Translations under genes and position numbers: made by a program
Source: Rhizobium sp. Q54
GTDB lineage: Bacteria; Pseudomonadota; Alphaproteobacteria; UBA2966; CAIVPW01
Assembly: GCA_945904955.1 (NCBI GenBank)
Contig: CAMDPO010000026.1
Location: forward strand, 1 to 33,879
Length of the DNA: 33,879 nt
Direction: 5' to 3'
Shown here: piece by piece, positions 6,834 to 13,357 of the stretch
Layout: every line of letters begins with the position of its first letter
How positions within the stretch are numbered: the stretch's first letter is position 1
The notes under the pieces: model-generated
The model's database searches: none
Seen by the model: the letters and a program-made list of their open reading frames with translations, nothing else
What the model was told of the DNA's origin: nothing

Positions 6834-7789
6834 ATGCAGAACGACAAGACCAACGAACTCGGCCTGCGCGACAAGGTCGTCGTCGGTACCGGCGCGACCT
6901 CCGGCTTCGGCCGCGGCGCCGCCATCAAATTCGCCAAGGCGGGCGCAGCGGTCGCCGTTGCGGCGCGGCGCTACCATCTGCGCGGGCGTGCGGCTCACAC
7001 GGACGTCAGCAAGCCCGAGGACGTCGAACGGCTCTACCGTGCGACCATCGCCGAGTTCGGCCGCCTCGACGCGTGGGTGAACGACGCGGGCGTCGGCGCG
7101 CTCGGCCCGTTCGTCAATGTGCCGCTCGTCGATCACGAGCAGGTCGTGCGCACCAACTTGCTCGGTACGCTCTAAGGTTCGTGGTGCGCGCTGCGCCATT
7201 TCGAGGCCGCCGGTCACGGCACCCTCATCAACATCGCCTCGATCCTCGGCGAGGTGCCGTCGCCGTACTACCGCTCGTACGTCGCGGCCAAACACGGCGT
7301 CGTCGGTCTGACGGCGTCCTTGCGCCAAGAGCTCGTGGAACGCGGGCTCAACGACCGCATCCACGTCTGCACGGTCCTGCCGGCCGCGTTCGACACGCCG
7401 TGGTTCGACCACGCCGCCAACTTCACCGGCCACGACATCCACCCCAAGGAGGCGGGCGACCCAGCCGAGGTCGTCGATGTCATCGTGCGCCTCGCCACGC
7501 ACCCCGAAGACGAGGTCGCCGTGGGGAAGGGGGCCGCCAGCCGCATCGTGAAGCACAACGTCCTGCCCAAGACGACCGAGAAGCAGCAGGCCGAGCGCGT
7601 ACACGAGAACTTCATGGAAGGCGCTCCGCCGGCACCCGAGACCCATGGCTCGCTGTTCACGCCCAGCGCCGATCCCAAGGCTGGCGGGCATCCGCGGGTC
7701 GCACACCCGTCATCGCTGAGCGCCCCGGCGCAAACTGCACCGAACTCACCGTTGTTTGCCACAACCTGCGCGAGCGCGCGGGGCAGTAG
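6834..7789 (+). pseudogene. Short-chain dehydrogenase/reductase with internal stop
   Basis: Classical SDR features are present in one frame: the NAD(P) loop GTGATSGFGRGA, an NDAG-type segment (VNDAGVG), the catalytic Ser region (INIASILG) and YVAAK as the Tyr-Lys pair. An in-frame TAA at 7173-7175 (reading GTL-stop-GSW) cuts the protein before the catalytic Ser and Tyr. About 15-20 residues are also missing between VAARR and TDVSKPEDVERL. The expected end GGWR is met only after a +1 shift near 7680; in the original frame there is no stop and the reading runs into the next gene. Several lesions point to a pseudogene rather than one sequencing error. Confidence 0.8.
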
Positions 7790-7824
7790 CGCCGCGCTTT
7801 TCTGCCCGCTATCGTGGTTAACAA

Positions 7825-7846
7825 GAGGGCCGCGGGAGCGGCCCTC
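7825..7846 (+). terminator. Hairpin after the broken dehydrogenase
   Basis: GAGGGCCG (7825-7832) and CGGCCCTC (7839-7846) pair perfectly around a 6-nt loop, about 75 bases before the next start codon. There is no T-tract. Confidence 0.45.
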
Positions 7847-7922
7847 ACGCGTCGCGCGTGCGCCGCGTCTGATCCGCACGCGCGCTGGGAGCGCGCGATG
7901 CATTCCTCCAGGGAGGCCTTCC

Positions 7923-8627
7923 ATGAACAACATCGCCAACAACGCCGTCCGCATCGTTGCAGCCGTTTCCTTGACCATGCTGACGAGCGGCACCGCCCTC
8001 GGCCAGGCGGCCGGTGGTGCAGCCGGCGGCGCCGCTGCCGCCGTCAACACGGCAATGGGCTTCTTCATTACGTCGGTGGGTAAGGGTGACGGCGGCAATC
8101 TCGGCGGCCTCGCTGGTGCCGACGCACATTGTCAGACCCTTGCTGCCGCTGCGGGCGCCGGCAACCGCACGTGGGCGGCGTACCTGTCCACCCAGGCGAC
8201 CGCCACCGAACCGGCCGTCAATGCCAAGGATCGCATCGGCACAGGCCCCTGGTACAACCAGAAGGCGGTGCTGATCGCGACCAATCCGAACACGCTGCAC
8301 GCGCCCGGCAACATCAACAAGGCGACCGCGCTCACCGAGAAGGGCGACATGGTCAACGGCCGCGGCGACACGCCGCTCCAGCACGACATCATGACCGGCA
8401 CCCAGAAGGACGGCACTGCATTCGCAGCGGGCACCGATCGCACCTGCTCGAACTACACGTCCAACGTGGCCGGTGCCCCGGGCGGCATGCAGCTCGGTCA
8501 TCACGACCTCCAGGGCGCGCCGACCGACAACTTCTGGAACTTCGCGCACGCCTCCACCGGCTGCACCCAGCAGAACATCAGCCAAGGTGGCGGCGCCGGC
8601 TTCTTCTACTGCTTCGCCCGCCAGTAG
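7923..8627 (+). CDS. Secreted DUF1554/lectin-like protein
   Basis: A 234-residue exported protein. The signal peptide (about 1-27, ending ALG) is followed by an Ala/Gly-rich linker and a domain starting FFITSVGKGDGGNLGGLAG-ADAHCQ (about 47-71). This resembles the DUF1554 / endostatin-like C-type-lectin fold found in secreted bacterial proteins. Four cysteines (70, 175, 214, 230) fit two disulphides. The segment WNFAHASTGC and the closing GFFYCFARQ match the domain end. AGGGAGG precedes the ATG. Ligand and role are unknown. It is followed by a strong terminator and three Rap1a-like secreted proteins. Confidence 0.7.
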   Translation: MNNIANNAVRIVAAVSLTMLTSGTALGQAAGGAAGGAAAAVNTAMGFFITSVGKGDGGNLGGLAGADAHCQTLAAAAGAGNRTWAAYLSTQATATEPAVNAKDRIGTGPWYNQKAVLIATNPNTLHAPGNINKATALTEKGDMVNGRGDTPLQHDIMTGTQKDGTAFAAGTDRTCSNYTSNVAGAPGGMQLGHHDLQGAPTDNFWNFAHASTGCTQQNISQGGGAGFFYCFARQ

Positions 8628-8662
8628 AGCCCCTGTCGCAAGGGCCTTTGTTGTAAAAGGAG

Positions 8663-8700
8663 GGGCCGGCCGGGCAAACTGGCCGGCCCTTCGCGTTTTG
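8663..8700 (+). terminator. Rho-independent terminator of the lectin-like gene
   Basis: GGGCCGGCC (8663-8671) and GGCCGGCCC (8681-8689) form a perfect 9-bp stem with a 9-nt loop, followed by TTCGCGTTTT. Confidence 0.75.
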
Positions 8701-8743
8701 CGCAGCCGCTTCGCGCGCTAACCACCCAGCTCAAGGAGCATCC

Positions 8744-9199
8744 ATGCGCCTCCTGACCGTCCTCGCCGTGCTCGCGCTCGGTTGTTCTCCGCCGGCCTTG
8801 GCCCAGGGGACCTCCCCCGACTTCACCACCGGCAAGGGCATTGCGAGCGCGTGCGGCAGCGGCGACGCCGCGATCCGCAACTTCTGCAGCGGCATGATCT
8901 TCGGTGCCGTCGGCATCGCGCGCGTCTACGGCACCATGCGCGTCGACCAGGACCCCGTGCTGCGCGAACCCGGCCGGGTCATTTGCCCGCCCGTGAACTT
9001 TGAAGTGGCCGACGTACGCGATGCGTTCGTGAAATGGGTCAACACCACTCCCGGCGCCGAGCAACTCACCTATCCGGGTGTCCTGTTTTTCGGCCTGTCG
9101 CAGGTCTTCCCGTGCAACGTCCAGGCGCCGACCCTGGCGCCGCCCACGCTCGCGCCACCGGCGCTGCTGCCGCCCATCCTGACGCCACAGCCGCGCTAG
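8744..9199 (+). CDS. Rap1a/Tai-family secreted protein, copy 1
   Basis: A 151-residue exported protein (signal peptide about 1-21). It has the four-cysteine framework of the Rap1a/Tai immunity family: Cys37, Cys48, Cys81 (in ICPP) and Cys124 (in FPC), with a helix VRDAFVKWV before the last one. In Serratia, Rap1a-type proteins neutralise type VI secretion amidases in the periplasm, but most family members have no proven partner. The C-terminus adds a proline-rich tail (APPTLAPPALLPP) absent from the two paralogues downstream. No effector or secretion genes are nearby. Confidence 0.75.
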   Translation: MRLLTVLAVLALGCSPPALAQGTSPDFTTGKGIASACGSGDAAIRNFCSGMIFGAVGIARVYGTMRVDQDPVLREPGRVICPPVNFEVADVRDAFVKWVNTTPGAEQLTYPGVLFFGLSQVFPCNVQAPTLAPPTLAPPALLPPILTPQPR

Positions 9200-9511
9200 C
9201 CCTGCGCCATCGGGGTAGCTCGTTCGGCGCATGGTGGGCCGACCCGCGTCGTCCCATCTCCTACTCAATCCAGTTGGGCACCAAACTCTCAACTCAGACT
9301 TGAGAAGGAAGTTTCCAACTGGAGTCAGAATCTCCAGCAGGACGCGAAGCCTCGCAAGAGGACGAGCGCATCCAGCCGGAGATTTTTGTTTTCGGGGCGG
9401 CGCCAGAGTGCCTGACAGAGTGCCTGATGGTTCCAGCGCGCAGACACCCGCGCCCGAGATGCCTCGTCCGCACAGCGGCAATTGCACACCGCCCGCCCCA
9501 CATGTTGCGTC
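9200..9511. other. Intergenic region between Rap1a-like copies 1 and 2
   Basis: No gene seen. It has lower GC than its surroundings in the middle and carries a set of inverted repeats (separate entry). The second Rap1a-like gene probably has its own promoter here. Confidence 0.5.
9270..9337. repeat. Cluster of inverted repeats
   Basis: CCAGTTGG (9270-9277) pairs with CCAACTGG (9315-9322), enclosing CTCAA (9288-9292)/TTGAG (9300-9304). A second hairpin CTGGAG (9319-9324)/CTCCAG (9332-9337) overlaps the right arm, so two alternative folds exist. It may be a small mobile-element remnant or a leader RNA structure. Confidence 0.45.
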
Positions 9512-10045
9512 ATGAAAACATCCAGCATGGCGTTCATGGCGACCCTCGCCCTTGGTTCGGCTCTGGCGCTTCCCGCGCAGGCCCAGCAAGCGGCGGGTGA
9601 CTTCACCACCGCGCAAGGCCTCGCCCAGCTCTGCGATGCAGAGCAGGCCGCCAACCGCAACCTCTGTCACGGTATCCTCTACGGCGGCTTGATCACAGCG
9701 CGCGCCTACAACGGCGTCGAGATCAACGACGGCGATCCTCTCATCGCGCGCGATGACCGCATCGTCTGCCCGCCCGGTCAGGGTGTGTCGCTCGCCGACA
9801 TGCGCCAGGATTACCTGCGCTGGTACGAAAACGAGCAGGCCGCGCGCAGCATGAGCACGACCAAGGCGCTCTTCAACTTCATGGCCGATCACTGGGCATG
9901 CGACAACGGCCGCACCGTTGAGCGCGACGCGCGCGACGACCGGTTCGGCCGCCCGATCTACCTGAACAACGCGGCGGGCGGGCAGGGCGACGCCAATCCC
10001 GCCGACCTCTTCTCGGATCTCTTCAAGGGCCTCCAGGCCCGCTAG
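9512..10045 (+). CDS. Rap1a/Tai-family secreted protein, copy 2
   Basis: A 177-residue exported protein starting MKTSSMAFMATLALG, with signal cleavage near AQA (24). It has the same Cys pattern as its neighbours: Cys41, Cys52 (LCHGILYG), Cys86 (VCPP) and Cys130, and a conserved segment DMRQDYLRWYE before a helix with FNFMADHWAC. Beyond the domain it has an extra charged tail (about 131-177, rich in Asp/Arg/Gly, ending DLFSDLFKGLQAR). The next paralogue starts 11 bases after the stop, so the two form an operon. An earlier in-frame ATG at 9482 lacks a signal-peptide start and was not chosen. Confidence 0.75.
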   Translation: MKTSSMAFMATLALGSALALPAQAQQAAGDFTTAQGLAQLCDAEQAANRNLCHGILYGGLITARAYNGVEINDGDPLIARDDRIVCPPGQGVSLADMRQDYLRWYENEQAARSMSTTKALFNFMADHWACDNGRTVERDARDDRFGRPIYLNNAAGGQGDANPADLFSDLFKGLQAR

Positions 10046-10056
10046 GAGTTCCGCCC

Positions 10057-10530
10057 ATGCGGTTCGTTCTCGGGCTGTCCGTTGCCGCCCTGACGCTGTG
10101 CGCTTACGCGGGCGTCGCGGCAGCCCAGAGCACCGCGGCCCTCAACTTGGGAACCGCCGGCGGCCTCGCCGAGGCGTGCGTGTCGCGCGACGAAGGCGAC
10201 CGCAACTTCTGCCACGGCATGCTGTACGGCACCGTGCAGGCTGCTGCGCAGTTCCGCGACATGCGCCGCCGCGGCGGCGATCGCGTCCTCCCGCCCGAAG
10301 CGATGGTGCTGTGCCCGCCCTCGCGCGTGTCTCTGTCGGAGATGCGCGATGGCTACGTTCGCTGGGTGCGTACCCACAACGTCGCACGCATGAGCGCCGG
10401 CCAAGCGGCGTTCAACGCCATGGCCGACATGTTCCCCTGCGGCGGCGGCCGCGACTTCTTCGATGACAGTTTGTTCGGCGGCCGCGGCATGTTCGGCGAC
10501 GACAGTTTTATTCCTCGCGTCGGCGACTAA
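10057..10530 (+). CDS. Rap1a/Tai-family secreted protein, copy 3
   Basis: A 157-residue exported protein (signal peptide ending VAAA at about 23) with Cys41, Cys52 (FCHGMLYG), Cys86 (LCPP) and Cys128 (MFPC), and the shared helix EMRDGYVRWVRTH. The match to copy 2 is close over the whole domain, showing tandem duplication. AGGAG lies about 5 bases before the ATG. The C-terminal tail is Gly/Asp/Phe-rich (GGRDFFDDSLFGGRGMFGDD) and differs from the tails of the other copies. A palindromic repeat begins four bases after the stop. Confidence 0.75.
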   Translation: MRFVLGLSVAALTLCAYAGVAAAQSTAALNLGTAGGLAEACVSRDEGDRNFCHGMLYGTVQAAAQFRDMRRRGGDRVLPPEAMVLCPPSRVSLSEMRDGYVRWVRTHNVARMSAGQAAFNAMADMFPCGGGRDFFDDSLFGGRGMFGDDSFIPRVGD

Positions 10531-10533
10531 CGA

Positions 10534-10576
10534 CCCTCCCCTTGCTTCAAGGGGAGGGCAGGGTGGGGATGCGCGG
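10534..10576 (+). repeat. Palindromic dispersed repeat, family A copy 1
   Basis: A 43-bp unit made of a hairpin (CTCCCCTTG-cttc-AAGGGGAG) plus AGGGTGGGGATGCGCGG. It is identical over 43 bp to 18485-18527, which lies inside the NhaA gene. Here it sits immediately after a stop codon, where it may act as a transcript-end hairpin. Confidence 0.9.
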
Positions 10577-10611
10577 CACGAGCACGGTGCAGCCCCGCGC
10601 TGCTCTCCCTC

Positions 10612-10639
10612 CGTCATTGCGAGCGCAGCGAAGCAATCC
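10612..10639 (+). repeat. Dispersed repeat, family B copy 1
   Basis: CGTCATTGCGAGCGCAGCG followed by AAGCAATCC is a repeat known from many alphaproteobacterial and other genomes. A shortened relative is at 19822-19846. On the minus strand it is translated as DCFAALAMT within the membrane-protein reading. Confidence 0.8.
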
Positions 10640-10953
10640 AGGCGTTGTGGTCTTGTCGTGTCGGAAACCGCCCCGCCTACGTGTCTCACCAAGACGATGA
10701 GCGCCTTTGTTGACGTCGGTACCTCCAGCGCGGTGAATCCAAACGCCACGAGAATGGCGTCGAAAACAGGCGCATCCACGAGTTCGTGGATGCAGAGTAC
10801 GGTCACGACCGTGCACGACCACAGCGCAACAAAGTTGAAGCGCTTCTCCGTGTACGTGCGTTGACGCACGTGCACATAGACGGTGTACGCGACAAGGGCT
10901 AGCGCAACGGCGAGTATTGCGCCTATTGCGATGAGCGCAGCCACCTTTGTCAT
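10612..10953 (-). pseudogene. Small membrane protein running into repeat DNA
   Basis: From the ATG at 10953 the protein begins MTKVAALIAIGAILAVALAL and has about three hydrophobic segments (4-25, 43-58, 62-77). After about residue 100 the reading becomes translated repeat (LDCFAALAMT and then family A repeat), and the frame stays open as far as 10042, antisense to a Rap1a-like gene. The natural C-terminus therefore seems lost or replaced by repeat insertion. No clear ribosome-binding site is seen. I place the end at the repeat border. The function of the membrane part is not recognised. Confidence 0.4.
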
Positions 10954-11055
10954 GCAGTATTCGGGGCGCGGCGAAATAGACTGCAGGCGCAGTCACCAGC
11001 GACCCATCCTCCCCCTCAAGAAGGATGCGACCTTCGCATGGGCCGCGCCTGTGAG

Positions 11056-11469
11056 CTACGTAGCCGCCTGAATCACCGCTTCGAACGGCAGCAGCAAGCA
11101 CTCGTGCCGGCTCTTGTGGCCGGAGACGGGTGCGAACGTTACCAGCGTCGCCCACGCGCCGGCGGGCGCCGGCGCTCCCTGCTTCAGCATCGCCTTGAGC
11201 GACTCGCGGATGGCGCCCAGGCTTGCGGCGTTCTCACCCTTGGCGTTGGCCCCGATGACGCTGGCCGAGGCTTGGCACAGCACGCAGCCCTTCACCGTGT
11301 GGCCCACCGCCGCGATCTTGCCGTCGGCGTCCATGCGCACGTCGAAGGTGACGCGGTCGCCGCACAGCGGATTGTCCACCGTGATGCTCTTGGTGGCGTC
11401 GGCGAGCTTGCCGGCGCCGGTGGCTTGCGCCGCGAGGCGCAGCACGTCCGTCTTGTACAGAGTGTCCAT
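11056..11469 (-). CDS. sufU: SufU/IscU-type iron-sulphur cluster scaffold
   Basis: A 137-residue scaffold on which Fe-S clusters are built from sulphur delivered by the cysteine desulfurase. The three ligand cysteines are in family motifs: Cys36 (NPLCGDR, with Asp38), Cys65 (GCVLCQAS) and Cys124 (RHECLLLPFEA). It is slightly shorter than Bacillus SufU. The gene lies 18 bases downstream of SufS on the same strand, so donor and scaffold are co-expressed. No SufB, SufC or SufD genes are present here, so the main suf cluster must be elsewhere or this pair serves a side role. Confidence 0.9.
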   Translation of the reverse strand: MDTLYKTDVLRLAAQATGAGKLADATKSITVDNPLCGDRVTFDVRMDADGKIAAVGHTVKGCVLCQASASVIGANAKGENAASLGAIRESLKAMLKQGAPAPAGAWATLVTFAPVSGHKSRHECLLLPFEAVIQAAT

Positions 11470-11487
11470 GCCAAAGGGATCCAGAGT

Positions 11488-12741
11488 CTAGGTCAGCTTG
11501 GTGAGCGCGTCGTCGAGGCCGCTGAGGAAAGCGTCCACGTCGGCCGCGTTGTTGTAGAGGGCGAGGGATGCGCGCGTCGTGCCGGCGAGGCCGCGCGATT
11601 CGTGGAATGGCTGTGCGCAATGGTGCCCGCCGCGTAGCGCGACGCCGTGGCTATCCAGGATCTGGCAGATGTCGTGGGGGTGCGCGCCGTCCACCGCGAA
11701 CGCGATGACGGGATAGCGCCGTTCCATGGTCTGCGGCCCGATCACGCGTACCCGTTTGTTTGCGCCGCCGATGGCGCGCAAGCCGTCGAGGACGCGGGCG
11801 GCAAGGTGGCCCGTGTGTGCGGCGGCGGCCGCCGTGTCCACCTGCGCCAGCCAATCGACCGCGGCGCCCATTCCCACCGCCTGGGTAATGGGCGGCGTAC
11901 CGGCTTCGAAGCGCGCCGGGATGTCGGCCCACGTACTTTTCTCGAGGGTGACCGTGCGGATCATCTCGCCGCCGCCCAGGAACGGCGGCAGCGCCGCCAG
12001 CACCTCGGCGCGTCCCCACAGAGCGCCGACGCCCGAGGGCCCGAACATCTTGTGGCTGGAGAGCGCGTAGAAATCGATACCGAGGCCTTGCACGTCGACG
12101 GGCCCGTGGCTGGCGCGCTGGGCGCCGTCGAGCATCACCCGCGCGCCCACCGTGCGCGCCGCGCGCACGACGGCCGCGACGTCCGTGATGGCGCCGGTGA
12201 CGTTGGAAACGTGGGTGACCGCGATCAGCTTGCAGCGCTCGCTGACCAGCTCGTCGAGGTCGCCGGTGTCGATGCGGCCGTCCTCGGTGACGCCGAGGAA
12301 GCGCAGCTTCACCCCGGTGCGCTCGCGCAGCAGCTGCCACGGCACCAGGTTGGAGTGGTGCTCGAGCCCCGACAGCACGATCTCGTCGCCGGCCTTGAGC
12401 GTCGCGCCGAAGGCGTGCGCCACCAGGTTGATGGCGCCGGTGGTGCCGCTGGTGAAGATCACCTCGCGGTCCTCGCGCGCGTTCACATACTGCGCCACCT
12501 TGGTGCGCGCGGCTGCGTAGGCATCCGTCGCCGCCTCGGCGAGCGCGTGCACCCCGCGCTTGACGTTGGCGCGGCGCAGCTCGTCGTGGGCGCGCATCGC
12601 GTCCAGCACCGCGTCCGGCACCTGGGCCGTCGCCGCGTTGTCGAGGTAGTGCAGCGGCACTTTGCCGTGCACCAGCGTGCGCAGGATGGGGAACTGCGCC
12701 CGGATCGCCTCGACGTCGAATGCGCGGAGCGGAGCGTTCAT
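11488..12741 (-). CDS. sufS: SufS-type cysteine desulfurase
   Basis: A 417-residue PLP enzyme that removes sulphur from cysteine for Fe-S cluster assembly. Visible features are HYLDNAATAQ (31-40), TSGTTGAINLVA (about 97-108), His128/His129 in LEHHSN, DGAQ (205-208), the PLP lysine Lys231 in SSHKMFGPSG and the catalytic Cys375 in RGGHHCAQP. The loop around Cys375 is the short SufS form rather than the long IscS loop. The ATG at 12741 gives the normal family length. The frame stays open upstream through the barrel-protein gene, but this is only a shadow. It forms an operon with sufU. Confidence 0.93.
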   Translation of the reverse strand: MNAPLRAFDVEAIRAQFPILRTLVHGKVPLHYLDNAATAQVPDAVLDAMRAHDELRRANVKRGVHALAEAATDAYAAARTKVAQYVNAREDREVIFTSGTTGAINLVAHAFGATLKAGDEIVLSGLEHHSNLVPWQLLRERTGVKLRFLGVTEDGRIDTGDLDELVSERCKLIAVTHVSNVTGAITDVAAVVRAARTVGARVMLDGAQRASHGPVDVQGLGIDFYALSSHKMFGPSGVGALWGRAEVLAALPPFLGGGEMIRTVTLEKSTWADIPARFEAGTPPITQAVGMGAAVDWLAQVDTAAAAAHTGHLAARVLDGLRAIGGANKRVRVIGPQTMERRYPVIAFAVDGAHPHDICQILDSHGVALRGGHHCAQPFHESRGLAGTTRASLALYNNAADVDAFLSGLDDALTKLT

Positions 12742-12746
12742 CTTCT

Positions 12747-13346
12747 CTAGAACGTGCGGCCGAGACCGACGCGAAACACCTCGGCGCTGACGCCCAGCTG
12801 CGCGGTATTTCCAGTGATGAAATTGACCGAGCCATAGCTGGTGCGTGCGTACTCGCCACGCACGAACAGGCGCTGCGACAGGTCGCGGCGGAAACCGAGC
12901 AGCAGCGACGTGCCGCTGGCGCTTTCCTTGACGGTGGCCGCCGTCAGGCTGTCCGTCGTCTCGATGCTGGCGCGCCCGATGCCCAGGCCGACAGACAGCG
13001 TCGTCTGGCGCAGGCGGTAGCCCAACGACAGCTTCAGGTTGATCGGCATGTGAATCTCGTGGTCGACGACCCGCCCGCCGACGCGCTGGCCGCCCTTGAA
13101 GTTGGTCCACGCCCAGTCGAGCTCGCCGGTGAGCGCCAGGCGCGGCCCCATGCCGTACTCGATGCCTCCGAACAGGCCCGGCGCAAAGCCCTGGCCGCCC
13201 GCATCGGTCGGCAGCACCGCGTTGGGCGAGTACTCGACATGCCCGTAGCCGAGATCGACGCCCGCATAGGGCACGAGTTGCGCCACGGCGGGACCGCCCG
13301 CGCCGACACAGATGCACGCAGCCACAGCCGCCAGAATTCGTTTCAT
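12747..13346 (-). CDS. Outer-membrane beta-barrel protein
   Basis: A 199-residue protein with a signal peptide (1-22, ending AVAQ) and alternating beta-strand pattern through to a terminal aromatic residue (VFRVGLGRTF), as expected for insertion by the BAM machinery. Strands such as LVPYAGVDLGYGHVEYS, LFGGIEYGMGPRLALTGEL and LFVRGEYARTSYGSVNFI suggest an 8-stranded OmpA/OmpW-like barrel. It sits 11 bases after the molybdenum-cofactor fusion gene and 5 bases before sufS, so it may be cotranscribed with both. Why a barrel is placed here is not clear. Confidence 0.75.
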   Translation of the reverse strand: MKRILAAVAACICVGAGGPAVAQLVPYAGVDLGYGHVEYSPNAVLPTDAGGQGFAPGLFGGIEYGMGPRLALTGELDWAWTNFKGGQRVGGRVVDHEIHMPINLKLSLGYRLRQTTLSVGLGIGRASIETTDSLTAATVKESASGTSLLLGFRRDLSQRLFVRGEYARTSYGSVNFITGNTAQLGVSAEVFRVGLGRTF

Positions 13347-13357
13347 CGTTTCCCCCG

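Noticed and set aside
7254-8627. Dehydrogenase-lectin fusion protein
   Set aside because: The frame is continuous, but the lectin-like gene has its own ribosome-binding site and signal peptide at 7923, and the dehydrogenase part is already broken upstream.
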